A DNA stretch of 64,000 nt from assembly GCF_900103715.1 (NCBI RefSeq), contig NZ_FNHL01000002.1, forward strand, positions 558,001 to 622,000, given 5' to 3'. The translations under genes and the position numbers were made by a program. The notes below the pieces were generated by a model. The model did not search any database and was not told where the DNA came from. It worked only from the letters and a program-made list of their open reading frames with translations. Source of the stretch: Halogranum gelatinilyticum (GTDB lineage Archaea > Halobacteriota > Halobacteria > Halobacteriales > Haloferacaceae). This document shows positions 8,064 to 17,263 of the stretch, piece after piece. Numbering within the stretch: the first letter of the stretch is position 1; every line of letters starts with the position of its first letter.

Positions 8064-9590
8064 TCAGAGCTTGCCGCTCATCTCGGCGGTCACGTCGACC
8101 GTCCCGCCGGTCTCGGCGAGTTCGATGTCGGCGGCGTAGAACTGTCCGTCCGCGCTCGTCTTGGCGTACGAAACGTCCTCGATGCCGCCGCCGCGCCGTC
8201 CGAAGCTGAGCGTCGGCGGCTCGGTGAACCGAGTGTCGAAGTTGAACCGGACCTGCCCGCGGCCGTCGTCGGTGAGCGTCGCCTCGTTGAACGTCGGCTT
8301 CGAGTCGCCTTCGGTCCGAATCTGGTGAATCTCCGAGTCGAACACCGAGTTCGCGGCGATGTCGAGTTCGGCACCGTTCTGGAGTTCGAGAGACTCGATC
8401 TCCGAACCCGCCTGGAGACCGTCGACGACGAGGTCACCCGCCTGCGCCAGTACGTCGCCGATAGAGCCGTCGTACATCGAGAGACGGACGGCGGGACCCT
8501 GGTAGTCGATAGACGGCGGAACCGGCTCGCCGCCACGGCCGTATATGCGGTCGATCCGCCCGCCGAGGAGTTCGTCCACTTCGACGTCCGCCCCCTCGTT
8601 CACCTCGCCCATGATCCGATGGAAGACGGTGTCGGTCCCCTCCATCCCGAGATACACACCGCGGCCCTTCGCGAAGTTCGTGTATATCCGGTCGACGACG
8701 CTGAGTCCGATACCGTCGATTCGGACGCCGTCGCCGTCGCAGAACTTGGATCGGAGGAGGGAGAACGTGCTGAGTCCCGGGAAGCCGCCACCCTCGCCCA
8801 CGTTCAGCCAGATGCCGTGGCCGCCGGCCCCGAACGCCCGGAGGTCGCCGAACGTACAGTTGAAGATGCTCCCGACGAGTTCGATGCCCGCCTCGCTCCC
8901 GCCCTCGGTGACGATGTTGTGAAAGATCGAGTCCGCAAAGGGGCTGTACGTACTGCCGGCCGTCTCGCCGAACAGTCGGAACGCGACTGTCCCGCTCTCG
9001 GCGTGGACGAACAGGTCCTCGACGTGGACACCCCGGACGCCCTGTTCGCCGTTGTAGACCGCTACGGCGACGCCGCTGCCCGTGAACTTGAGGCCGACCG
9101 GGTCGACCGCGATAGCGTCGGCCCCTTGTTTCGAGAAGTTCGTGACCGCGCGCTCGCCGGTGAGCTTCATCGGTGTCGAGATGACGATGTTCTCGGAATA
9201 CTCGAACAGGTCGGTCAGGTGGAGATGCACGCCTCGCGGGAAGTCCTCCTGAACCTGGTTGACGATGGTCCCGATGTCGTCGCCGCTGTAGAGCACTTCT
9301 CGGGTGAGACCGTCGACGACGTACGCCGTCTCGCCGTCGCGATAGGCGACGAGTTCGAAGCCCGCGCCGACGTTCGGCGAGACCGAGTCGGTCGCGACGG
9401 TCTCGTTGTTCACCGGTGCGGTCAACGCTCCGTCCTCGTCGAAATACTGGCCGTCCTGCTGGGCAACTGCGTCCGAACTGCCGGCGTCGCCAGCCACACT
9501 GTTCCCGTCGTTCGAGCCACCGAGCGCGTTACAGCCTGCGAGCCCGGTTATGGCACCGAGCGACAACATCTTCCTCCGTGACAAGTCCAT
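8064..9590 (-). CDS. Tat lipoprotein with beta-helix-like repeats
   Basis: Unknown function, 508 aa, secreted. From ATG 9590 the N-terminus is MDLSRRKMLSLGAITGLAGC, a Tat signal with lipobox Cys20, then a Ser/Asp/Gly linker. Residues 75-150 resemble the N-terminal cap of right-handed beta-helix proteins (SGDDIGTIVNQV, GVHLHL). Residues 150-400 have short Gly/Asn/Asp-rich strand-turn units (for example GIWLNVGEGGGF) as in pectate-lyase-like folds. The C-terminus, about 90 residues, is a separate beta-rich module. It may bind or cleave a surface polysaccharide, but no catalytic signature is clear. It is divergent from the methyltransferase at 9779. Confidence 0.7.
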   Translation of the reverse strand: MDLSRRKMLSLGAITGLAGCNALGGSNDGNSVAGDAGSSDAVAQQDGQYFDEDGALTAPVNNETVATDSVSPNVGAGFELVAYRDGETAYVVDGLTREVLYSGDDIGTIVNQVQEDFPRGVHLHLTDLFEYSENIVISTPMKLTGERAVTNFSKQGADAIAVDPVGLKFTGSGVAVAVYNGEQGVRGVHVEDLFVHAESGTVAFRLFGETAGSTYSPFADSIFHNIVTEGGSEAGIELVGSIFNCTFGDLRAFGAGGHGIWLNVGEGGGFPGLSTFSLLRSKFCDGDGVRIDGIGLSVVDRIYTNFAKGRGVYLGMEGTDTVFHRIMGEVNEGADVEVDELLGGRIDRIYGRGGEPVPPSIDYQGPAVRLSMYDGSIGDVLAQAGDLVVDGLQAGSEIESLELQNGAELDIAANSVFDSEIHQIRTEGDSKPTFNEATLTDDGRGQVRFNFDTRFTEPPTLSFGRRGGGIEDVSYAKTSADGQFYAADIELAETGGTVDVTAEMSGKL

Positions 9591-9778
9591 GGTTGGCCCG
9601 GCGGTTCTGCGGTCATAAGTGCTGGGGTCGCAGAGGTCCTCGGGAGGAAGGGAACGGACGGAACGGGCGGGCCGTCGCACGTCGGTTCGCGACGTTCCAC
9701 GCGGCGAGACAACGCAGCAGACAGGTCCGCACAGCAAGATACAGGTAGCACCGTCACGGACATCGGTGCAAGGTAATA

Positions 9779-11677
9779 ATGGCTGGAGACTCGTATCAGG
9801 ACACTCTTTTCACGCCGTCTGCGGACGCTTCGCGGCACACACGCTCGGTGATTACATCGACGGATCTCTCTGCACTCATCAACGACTCTGCCGACAGTCG
9901 ACAGGAACCATACGCTGTCGACGTCGACGCCGGAAAGAACACGACTCTCTATCAGGCACACTCCTACTGGACGAAGGTTCCGCCCCAGGGGATTCGCCCC
10001 TACATCGACCACTTCACCGACCCCGGCGACCTGGTGCTCGACCCGTTCTGTGGCTCGGGGATGACCGGCATCGCCGCCCTGTCGGAGTCCCGGCGCGTCG
10101 TCTTGAACGACCTGGGGTCCGCGGCCACGCATATCGCGTACAACTACAACACGCCGATAGACCCGGACCGACTCGAACTCGCCGTCGACAAACTCGAGGC
10201 GGAAGTTGCGGACTTCTTCGAGTGGCTCTACACCACGGAGTGTACGGACTGTGGCGAGACACGGGAGATCAAGAACACGATCTGGTCCGAGATTCGAGAG
10301 TGTCCGCACTGCGGAGAGACGTTCAACCTCTGGGAGCCAGCGGTCATCGACGAGAAAGTCGAGGAGCGGAAAAACGGGTTCGTCCGCGACGAGTTCGACT
10401 GTCCTGCCTGCGAGACGAGTCTCACCAAGACCGACCCGGAGTACAGAGGCATCGAAGTCAGCCGAATCGAATACAAATGTACCCCCTGTTTCGGGCGGAA
10501 ATACGGGCTCAAAGAGCCGGACGAGGCCGACAGACAGCTCCTCGAGGACGTCAGCGACACGCTCGAGGAGACGGAGCTCTGGTATCCCACCGACGACTTC
10601 CCCGACGGATACAACACCCGACAGCCGATTCAGAAGGGGCTGACGTCCGTCGACAAGTTCTACGTCGACCGCGCGCTCCTGGCGATGGCGAAGCTCTGGG
10701 ACGAGATACAGCGGTGGGAGGAAGACGCCGTCCGCGAGAAGTTGGAGTTCGTCTTCACGGCAATCGCAAACCGGACGACACGGAAGCACGCGTTCCGTCC
10801 CTGGGGCGGAGCGGGAAACAGCGCGACGCTGTTCGTCCCGACGTTCCACCGCGAGCAGAACATCTGGGTGACGTACTCGCGGAAGGCGAACGACATCGTC
10901 AAAGCCCAGACGGAACTCTACGAGCAGTATCCCGAAGATCTCGACAACTACCTGCGTGTGCACAACGGCAGTGCCACCGATATGGGATTCCTCCCCGACA
11001 ACTCCGTGGACTACGTGTTCACCGACCCGCCGTTCGGAGCGAACATCAACTACAGCGAGATGAACTTCGTCTGGGAGTCGTGGCTGGGGCGGAAGACGGA
11101 CGTCGAACTGGAAGCCATCGTCAACTCGAAGCAGGACAAAGACGTCGCGGACTACGAGCTGTTGATGCGGGAGTCGTTCGCCGAGATCAAGCGGGTGCTG
11201 AAAGACGACCACTGGATGACGCTGGTGTTCAACAACTCGAAGGCCGAGGTCTGGAACGCACTCCAACAGTCGCTGCGCGACGCCGGATTCGTGATCGCAC
11301 AGTTCGCAACGTTCGACAAGCAGCAGCCGACGCTCCAACAGATCACGTCCGAGGGGGCAGTCGGACAGGACGTGATGGTCGCGTGTCTGAACGTGGACGA
11401 CCCGACGGAGATCGGCGAGAGCCTCACGGAAGACGAGATCGTTCGCCACGTCAGACAGCTCCTGCCGGAACTGGCGGAGAAGACCGACAGGCGGACGGCG
11501 CGGGGAATCTACAGCAGTGTCGTCGGCTTCGCGCTGAACAACCGGCGGTCGGTCGACAACCTGGACTTCGAGACGCTGGTCGAGACGCTCGAACGACACT
11601 TCGAAGCGAAGACACTGGAGTACGAACGGCCGTACAAGGACGTCGTCGTCGAGCAGACGCTGTGGTACGTAGAATGA
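9779..11677 (+). CDS. DNA amino-methyltransferase with inserted zinc ribbons
   Basis: 632 aa, S-adenosylmethionine-dependent N6-adenine or N4-cytosine DNA methyltransferase. SAM-binding motif I is VLDPFCGSGMTGIAAL (about residues 86-101), preceded by a motif-X-like segment. Catalytic motif IV is FTDPPFG (about 414-419). Between them are CxxC pairs at Cys155/158 with Cys175/178 and Cys208/211 with Cys234/237, consistent with two zinc ribbons. This resembles the Zn-ribbon-containing adenine-specific methylases (COG1743-like). It is convergent with the HaeII-type endonuclease (11 bp between stops), so it sits beside a type II system but is not the obvious cognate enzyme, which is the m5C methyltransferase at 12795. 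The recognition sequence is unknown. Confidence 0.82.
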   Translation: MAGDSYQDTLFTPSADASRHTRSVITSTDLSALINDSADSRQEPYAVDVDAGKNTTLYQAHSYWTKVPPQGIRPYIDHFTDPGDLVLDPFCGSGMTGIAALSESRRVVLNDLGSAATHIAYNYNTPIDPDRLELAVDKLEAEVADFFEWLYTTECTDCGETREIKNTIWSEIRECPHCGETFNLWEPAVIDEKVEERKNGFVRDEFDCPACETSLTKTDPEYRGIEVSRIEYKCTPCFGRKYGLKEPDEADRQLLEDVSDTLEETELWYPTDDFPDGYNTRQPIQKGLTSVDKFYVDRALLAMAKLWDEIQRWEEDAVREKLEFVFTAIANRTTRKHAFRPWGGAGNSATLFVPTFHREQNIWVTYSRKANDIVKAQTELYEQYPEDLDNYLRVHNGSATDMGFLPDNSVDYVFTDPPFGANINYSEMNFVWESWLGRKTDVELEAIVNSKQDKDVADYELLMRESFAEIKRVLKDDHWMTLVFNNSKAEVWNALQQSLRDAGFVIAQFATFDKQQPTLQQITSEGAVGQDVMVACLNVDDPTEIGESLTEDEIVRHVRQLLPELAEKTDRRTARGIYSSVVGFALNNRRSVDNLDFETLVETLERHFEAKTLEYERPYKDVVVEQTLWYVE

Positions 11678-11688
11678 AGACCCGACAG

Positions 11689-12798
11689 TTACGAGCTATC
11701 GCTCCAGATGCCGGTCAGCTGTGACTCGTCGTAGCCGCGTTCGTCCAGCAGCTCGTCGACGTTCGGCACTCTCCAGTCGCCGCTCTGGAACTCCTTTTTG
11801 AACGCACGGCGGAGGTCGCTGAGTATCTTGGAGCCGACGGCCGATTGGAACGTCTCGAACGCTCGGTCGTACCAGCCGTTCAGTTCCTCGATGGTGACGA
11901 TGCCGCTGACCCGCTCGTAGCCGAGTTGGTCGGTGACGTTCCGAATGACGTCTCGCTCGGCCTCTCGGCACACGACGACGACTCTGTTCACGTACGCGGT
12001 GTCTTCGATCTCTTTGGCCTTCTTCTCGTTGAGCGAGATGTGCTTGACCTGGACCATCGTCCCGAAGTTCGTCCCGATATCGATCCCTTTGTCGGCTGCG
12101 TACGTCCCCTTGCCAGCGCGGTGGATGTCGACTAGCGTCTCGAACGACGTCTCACCGGGGCTCAAGCCCAAGAACGTGTGTACGAAGCTGTCGAACTCGT
12201 GGAGTATCTCGTCGTTCGGGTTTCCGAGTTCGAGTGTGGCTTTCGCGTCGAGTTCGCGCGTGATCGCCTTGAAAAGCGCGTAGACCGCAATCTCCAGCAT
12301 CGCGTCCTCTTCGAGTCCGCTCTCCTTCGTGAGCCCCATATACTCGCTGAAGCTGAACTCGTCGACGGCCGTCGACGTGACGTACTCCTGGGCAGCGATC
12401 AGCCCGTTCCACTTCTTGGATTTCAGTTGGCGATAGATGTAGTTCTCGACGATGCCGTCGTTGGCGGAGTTGACGTCGTCGAGTGTCTGCAGCTTGTCCG
12501 CACTGATGAGATTGCTGAAGTCCTTCTGATAGGACTGTGAGGAGGTAGAGCCCTTGCCAGTCAGTCTCCGCGACATCTCGTCGCGCCAGTTGTTGCTCGC
12601 GACGCGGTAGCTTTCGGGGTTGGTGATGGTGATATCCGACTGGGTTCGAGATTTATAGAGAACCTCCGCGACACGGATCGGACGGTAGCATCGAAACCGA
12701 GCGTCACTAATGAGAGAATCGAGTTCTGCTTTGGCCGCTTGTTCGCTCACGGAAACGTAGCGACACCCTGATACGTTAACTGTTCCGGGTATGCTCAC
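11689..12798 (-). CDS. HaeII-family type II restriction endonuclease
   Basis: 369 aa. Overall sequence and length fit the HaeII restriction endonuclease family, whose prototype cuts RGCGCY. A PD-(D/E)xK-like site can be placed at residues 240-252: D240IGTNFGTMVQ250VK252, i.e. Asp, ten residues, then Q-x-K. This variant with Gln in place of Glu is my assignment by inspection. The start GTG at 12798 overlaps the methyltransferase TGA (GTGA), so translation is coupled and the methylase is made first. Codon use appears less GC-extreme than the flanks, as often seen for mobile restriction-modification genes. The family call is fairly firm; the site specificity is inferred from family only. Confidence 0.8.
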   Translation of the reverse strand: MSIPGTVNVSGCRYVSVSEQAAKAELDSLISDARFRCYRPIRVAEVLYKSRTQSDITITNPESYRVASNNWRDEMSRRLTGKGSTSSQSYQKDFSNLISADKLQTLDDVNSANDGIVENYIYRQLKSKKWNGLIAAQEYVTSTAVDEFSFSEYMGLTKESGLEEDAMLEIAVYALFKAITRELDAKATLELGNPNDEILHEFDSFVHTFLGLSPGETSFETLVDIHRAGKGTYAADKGIDIGTNFGTMVQVKHISLNEKKAKEIEDTAYVNRVVVVCREAERDVIRNVTDQLGYERVSGIVTIEELNGWYDRAFETFQSAVGSKILSDLRRAFKKEFQSGDWRVPNVDELLDERGYDESQLTGIWSDSS

Positions 12799-13763
12799 TC
12801 CCCAGTCGGGAGCGTCGCCTGCTGGGTATCGTCCTTTATCTCGCCGCGACGGATCGTCCGGATCATCTCTTTCGCAACTGCTTCGATCATCGGAACCGGC
12901 ACCGAGTTACCGACCTGCTCTCGGATTCTCGTGTACGCGCCAGTGACCTCGAAATCCTCGGGGAATCCCTGGAGTCGGAGCATCTCTCGCGGCGTGAAAT
13001 GCCGTTTGCCGTTGACGAGCAAGTAGTTGTGTGATGCATTGGCACGGAGGGCACACGAGTATGGCAGCATCGAGATGTTGCCGGAGCGGTTCTCGTGCCA
13101 GACCGAGGGGGAGAAGACGTGCTCGTCTTTCACCGCGTCCTGTCGCTTCTCTTTGATGTAATCCGTCGCTTCGTACTCTTCGTCGACGTCCGCATCGTCG
13201 AGTAAAACGTCGTCTAAGTCCCGCGATTCACCGTTCCGTTCGGGGATGCGGAACTTGTAATTCTCTTTGAAGCCGACGATTATCGTTCGCTCTCGCTTCT
13301 GCGGCAGTCCGAAATCCAGCGCGTTCAACACCTTCGAAGAGACGTGGTATCCCGCGTCCTCCAGTCGGGACTCGATGAACTCGTACACCTCGCCACCGTC
13401 GATCCCTTTGAGATGCTTCACGTTCTCCAGCATGAACGCGTGGGGCTGTTTCTCTTTCAGGATGCGTTCGATCTCGAAGAACAACGCGCCACGTTCGTCG
13501 TCCATCCCCTCTTTGTCTCCCATGATACTGAACGACGGGCAGGGCCAGCCGCCGACGAGGATGTCGTGATCCGGAACCTCGCTTGCAGGAATCTCTTTGA
13601 TGTCGCCGTGGGGGACCTCACCGAAGGCCTCTTCGTACGTCTGACGGGCCATGTCGTCGATCTCGGACGAGAAGACACACTCGCCACCAGCGCGCTCGAA
13701 GGCTATCCGAATGCCGCCAATACCCGCAAAGAGGTCGATGAAGGTGAAGTCGTCTGGGTCCAT
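12795..13763 (-). CDS. DNA (cytosine-5)-methyltransferase, cognate of the HaeII-type enzyme
   Basis: 322 aa C5-cytosine methyltransferase. Motifs in order: FIDLFAGIGGIRIAF (I, about 8-22), SSEID (II), GGWPCPSFSIMG with catalytic Cys75 (IV, Pro in place of the common Gln after Cys), LENVKHL (VI, 113-119), LPQKRER (VIII), then the target-recognition region, and VGNSVPVP (X). ATG 13763 is chosen; a TTG at 13787 would add eight residues. It is upstream of and overlapping the endonuclease, so the pair makes a complete type II restriction-modification operon in which methylation protects host DNA from the nuclease. Confidence 0.93.
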   Translation of the reverse strand: MDPDDFTFIDLFAGIGGIRIAFERAGGECVFSSEIDDMARQTYEEAFGEVPHGDIKEIPASEVPDHDILVGGWPCPSFSIMGDKEGMDDERGALFFEIERILKEKQPHAFMLENVKHLKGIDGGEVYEFIESRLEDAGYHVSSKVLNALDFGLPQKRERTIIVGFKENYKFRIPERNGESRDLDDVLLDDADVDEEYEATDYIKEKRQDAVKDEHVFSPSVWHENRSGNISMLPYSCALRANASHNYLLVNGKRHFTPREMLRLQGFPEDFEVTGAYTRIREQVGNSVPVPMIEAVAKEMIRTIRRGEIKDDTQQATLPTGE

Positions 13764-13812
13764 ATGTGAGTGCTGCTGTGGTGGCAATTTCGTTCGCTAA
13801 TGTGTCCAGTGA

Positions 13813-13822
13813 GGTATAAAAA
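13813..13822 (-). promoter_or_regulatory. TATA box for the restriction-modification operon
   Basis: On the minus strand this reads GTTTTTATAC-like sequence, an AT-rich block in the GC-rich spacer, about 50 bp before ATG 13763 and about 30 bp before the TTG at 13787. Spacing fits a TBP/TFB promoter giving a short leader. Confidence 0.5.
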
Positions 13823-14323
13823 CATCGTGTAATCGACGGGGGGTCACCTGCGGTCTCCCGCGTCAGCGGCACGCCGAACGTGTGCTCGTGGCTCGTGGCT
13901 GTGGAAGAGCAGGACCGGTGCCTTCGCTTCCGTCGCGAGCCACGACTGCTCGTATCCACCCGTCATCGGTCGTGACCGCTCGTCCGTCCGACGACGGACG
14001 CGTCGTCTGCCCGGACTGTCGCCTCAGAGATAAAATTCAACTCCGATATGAAGGGATTTTTGCCATCGGCAGGATTGGATACCAACGCAGACGGTCGTGA
14101 GATTAACACGGCGGTCCCCGCTGGCGCCGTCTCCGACCCTGTCTGCCCTCCCGCTTCGTCTTTCGGCTGCGTTGCCAGCGTCGCAACCGCCAGCACCGAG
14201 CGACAGGCCCGCGCTGGCGACGCACGGGCGGCCGTCGATGTCCGGGCCGGTGTGGATGAGTCGGCCCAACCCGCCGCGGTGGAGGGGGCAGAGCTTTGCG
14301 CGGCCCCGCCGAACCCCGGAGCG
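13823..14323. other. Intergenic stretch with no convincing gene
   Basis: About 500 bp between the divergent methyltransferase and the lipoprotein at 14324. A less GC-rich patch lies at about 14030-14110. The lipoprotein frame is open back to 14048, but that stretch lacks haloarchaeal protein character and would bury the Tat signal. I see no RNA gene or transposon end. Confidence 0.5.
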
Positions 14324-15529
14324 ATGCACCGCCGTCGCCTCCTCACTGCCGTGACGGGTCTCTCCGGACTCGCCACGCTCTCGGGCTGTTCGCTCTTCGG
14401 GTCGGGCGAGGAGGCGGTGTCGACGGAGACGACCGAGGGGCGTGCGCCGACGGTCGAACCCTACACCGAGCCGCAGGTCGACCGGCCCACTGACGGAGAC
14501 GAGACACCGGGAGCCACCGCGCCTCGGGACTGTCGCCCGCGCGGCGTACACGTCGTCAACACCGCTGCTGCCGACCAGTACGTCACAGTCGCGCTCGACG
14601 CCGTCGACAGCGGGGCGAGTGCGGTCGAGAGCGCGTCCGTCCCGGCCGGTGAGACGGTCGTCCACGAAGCGTTGGCAGCCGGACGCGGCCGCTACCGCGT
14701 CACCGTCGACACCGCCGACGGCCGGGTCAGCTCCGGCGAGTTCGTCGTGAGCGAGGGCACCTCCGACCTTGTCGTCTTCGCCGGGACGGACCGGGTTCGC
14801 CTCCGCCAGCGGGCGACCGGCTGGCCCGACTGCCCGCTCGTCTCGACCGGGAGCGAGACGCGCCCGCCGCCGTCGCCACCGGTCGCCGAGGCACTCAGGC
14901 GGTACGGTCTCCAGCGCGTCGTAGTCGACAACGTGGGGACGGAGCCGACGACGGCCCGGCTCGGCGTCGTCGCCGTCGACGGCTCCCGGACCCTCCTCGA
15001 CCACGGCTACCGGCTGCCGCCGGGGATGCGACTCGATCTCCCGCTTCTGCCGCTCGCCGCGAGCTACGACCTGACCGTTGCGACGGACGAGGGTCGCGAG
15101 CGGCGACGCTGGGACGTCGAGCGAGAGCCGGTCGTCCGTGTCGCGCTCGACGGCGGAGCTGTCGCGTTCCCGGCCAGCCCATCGGTGCGGGAGCCAGCGA
15201 CGCCCCAGTCGGCACTCGACGCCGAACTCAACCATCTCGTCAACGGCGACAACCGGCCGCACGCCGTCACGCTGACGCTCCGTCGGGGCGACAGACTCCT
15301 GGTCGCCGAGGGCTACAACCTCGCTATCGACGAGCAGATCGGGCTCGGCGTGTCGCTGCCCGAGGCCGCCGACGGGCAGTCCGTCGAACTGGCCGTCTCG
15401 ACCGCCGACGGTGCCGCGGCGAGCGTGACGTGGGACGGCTGTCCGCCCCGCGGAACCGTCGTCGTCGCCCTCGACGACCGCGGCGAGTTTCGGATTTACA
15501 GCAGTCGCACCGGGAGTCTCACCGACTGA
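14324..15529 (+). CDS. Tat lipoprotein with three Ig-like repeats (paralogue 1)
   Basis: Unknown function, 401 aa. The ATG at 14324 gives MHRRRLLTAVTGLSGLATLSGC, a Tat signal with lipobox Cys22. The mature part has three weakly similar units of about 110 residues. Each contains strands of the type 'V.V.N......TV.L...D......G..L..G......L......Y.V.V.T.DG', as in YRVTVDTADGRVSS, YDLTVATDEG and VELAVSTADG. The last ends with a TWDGCPPRG motif. It is followed 60 bp later by a paralogue of the same plan, so this is a tandem duplication. It is probably surface-exposed; there is no catalytic motif. Confidence 0.75.
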   Translation: MHRRRLLTAVTGLSGLATLSGCSLFGSGEEAVSTETTEGRAPTVEPYTEPQVDRPTDGDETPGATAPRDCRPRGVHVVNTAAADQYVTVALDAVDSGASAVESASVPAGETVVHEALAAGRGRYRVTVDTADGRVSSGEFVVSEGTSDLVVFAGTDRVRLRQRATGWPDCPLVSTGSETRPPPSPPVAEALRRYGLQRVVVDNVGTEPTTARLGVVAVDGSRTLLDHGYRLPPGMRLDLPLLPLAASYDLTVATDEGRERRRWDVEREPVVRVALDGGAVAFPASPSVREPATPQSALDAELNHLVNGDNRPHAVTLTLRRGDRLLVAEGYNLAIDEQIGLGVSLPEAADGQSVELAVSTADGAAASVTWDGCPPRGTVVVALDDRGEFRIYSSRTGSLTD

Positions 15530-15589
15530 GTCCGAGGGGTCAGCGGAACCGACGGGAGCCTTTTGTCGACGGGGACCGACGGGACTGCC

Positions 15590-16663
15590 ATGCGACGCCG
15601 TCGGCTGCTCGCTTCGCTCTCCACCGCCGGGCTGAGCGGTCTCGCCGGATGTGGGGGCCGCCTGCCGTTCGGGCCGAGCGACGCCGCCACCTCGACGCCG
15701 ACCCCGTCGACGACGCCGACGGCGGAACCCGAAGCCGAGGACGCACAGTGGCTCGCGGTGAAGAACACGCGGGCGGTCTCGACCTACGTCACCGTCGTCG
15801 TCGAGGCGGTGGACGGGTCGGATTCCTTTTTCGACAGTGCGGACCTCTTCTCCGGCGAGCAGGTCCGCTTTCGGGCCGCCGCCGCTCCGGACTCGGAGTA
15901 CGAGGTCATCCTGGAGACGGCGGATGGCGAACGGATCACGTCCCGCTGGGAGACGGCGAGAGAACTCGATGGTCTCACGGCTTATCTGACCGACGACGGC
16001 GTCGACTTCTGGCGGTCGGTCCGCTGTCGTCCCGGCTGTGCGGTCTCGGACGCCGTCGAGGCGGACGACCTCCCGCTCATCGGCGACGGGACGGGTCGGT
16101 GGTACGCACCGGCCAGTCTCGTCCTCCAGAATCCGACGGACAGCGAGCGGCCGGTCGAAACCAGCGTCTCGTTGCGCGGGTCGACCGTGCTCGACGCCGC
16201 GTACCGGCTGCCCGCACGGACGGAACTCTGGGTTCCCATCAGCTACCGGACGGGGACCTACACCGTCGCCGTCGACAGCGACGACCGCTCGACGGAGACC
16301 GAGTGGCCCGTGCCCGCAGTGCCCCAGCGACACGTCCGCCTGGACGAGTCGGTCGCCGTCGGCTGTGGCCCGGCGACGCCACAGCTCGCCGTGTCGAACA
16401 ACGACTCCATCGAACAGGAGTTGACCGTGAGTCTCCACCGCGACGACGAGCTGCAGTTCTCCCGGCGGCTCACGCTCGACCCGGAGGAGACCGTCGAGTT
16501 CACGCCCGTCATGGACTCGGGTCCCTACGAGGTCCGCGTCGAGCGCGACGGCGAGACCTTCTCGACGACGTGGTGGGCCTGCCCGCCGCGGGAGGTGGCG
16601 ACGCTCCTCGTCGACGCCGCGGGCGGCGTGAGTCTCCAGCAGGGCGGTCCGCAGCCGGGATGA
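15590..16663 (+). CDS. Tat lipoprotein with three Ig-like repeats (paralogue 2)
   Basis: Unknown function, 357 aa from ATG 15590 (MRRRRLLASLSTAGLSGLAGC, Tat signal and lipobox Cys21), then a Thr/Pro-rich linker. It shares with the preceding gene the order of three beta-rich units and signature segments: STYVTVVVEAVDGSDSFFDS matches the first unit of paralogue 1 (QYVTVALDAVDSGASAVES), and the final unit ends TWWACPPRE against TWDGCPPRG. Additional Cys pairs (CRPGC, CGPA) are unique to this copy. It is convergent with the VanZ gene, four bases apart. Confidence 0.75.
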   Translation: MRRRRLLASLSTAGLSGLAGCGGRLPFGPSDAATSTPTPSTTPTAEPEAEDAQWLAVKNTRAVSTYVTVVVEAVDGSDSFFDSADLFSGEQVRFRAAAAPDSEYEVILETADGERITSRWETARELDGLTAYLTDDGVDFWRSVRCRPGCAVSDAVEADDLPLIGDGTGRWYAPASLVLQNPTDSERPVETSVSLRGSTVLDAAYRLPARTELWVPISYRTGTYTVAVDSDDRSTETEWPVPAVPQRHVRLDESVAVGCGPATPQLAVSNNDSIEQELTVSLHRDDELQFSRRLTLDPEETVEFTPVMDSGPYEVRVERDGETFSTTWWACPPREVATLLVDAAGGVSLQQGGPQPG

Positions 16664-16667
16664 GCGG

Positions 16668-17093
16668 CTACTCCAGCGTATACTGCGTCGGCCGGACGGC
16701 CAGTTTCAACAGCCGTCGCGCGACGATGCCAGCCGCGCCGCCGACCAGCGCGCCGAAGGCGTTGGCCAGTGCGTCGGCGGCGTCGAGACTGCGCTCCGGG
16801 AGCGGTCCCTGCACGAGTTCGATGCCGACACCGTAGACGGCGGCGGCGACGACGGCGGCGACGAGCGCGCGTTCGGGATGGCGCGGCGGGACGAGCGCGA
16901 CGAAGAGGACGAAGCCGAGACCGGCGTAGGCGAACGTGTGGAGCCACTTGTCGAAGCCGACGAGACCGAGCGGGCCGAGGCTGGGGACGCCACTGCTCGG
17001 CGGGTCGAGCACCGAGGCGGCGAAGATTCCTCCGGCGACGAAAGCGACGACAGCCCACCGGAGCCACCGCGGTGGGGTCGGGAGACGGGTCAT
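16668..17093 (-). CDS. VanZ-like membrane protein
   Basis: 141 aa from ATG 17093. It has four hydrophobic helices and the VanZ-family pattern: FDKWLHTFAYAGLGF (D-K-x2-H), GVGIELVQGPLPERSLDAADALANAFGALVG (E-x2-Q, then R-x4-D-x3-N-x2-G; motif positions about 85-115). The family is widespread and its role in archaea is not established; teicoplanin resistance is known only for the enterococcal prototype. The frame extends upstream of 17093, but that stretch has no membrane-protein character. Confidence 0.85.
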   Translation of the reverse strand: MTRLPTPPRWLRWAVVAFVAGGIFAASVLDPPSSGVPSLGPLGLVGFDKWLHTFAYAGLGFVLFVALVPPRHPERALVAAVVAAAVYGVGIELVQGPLPERSLDAADALANAFGALVGGAAGIVARRLLKLAVRPTQYTLE

Positions 17094-17263
17094 ATGTGGC
17101 GTGACACGACCGACTCGGATAAACGACCCGACGAGGCCAGTGGTGCGACCGGGAGAACCGTGTCGGATATCGCCCGACAGAACCGAGATGTAACCGTTTG
17201 TGGTTGCGTACTTGTGCCAACGACTAACGGGGTACGGCACCAACATAATCAACGTACATTACA

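Noticed and set aside
14024-16438. An 804-codon minus-strand frame over the tandem lipoproteins
   Set aside because: No motifs and Arg/Gly-rich; the plus-strand genes have Tat signals and paralogous repeats.
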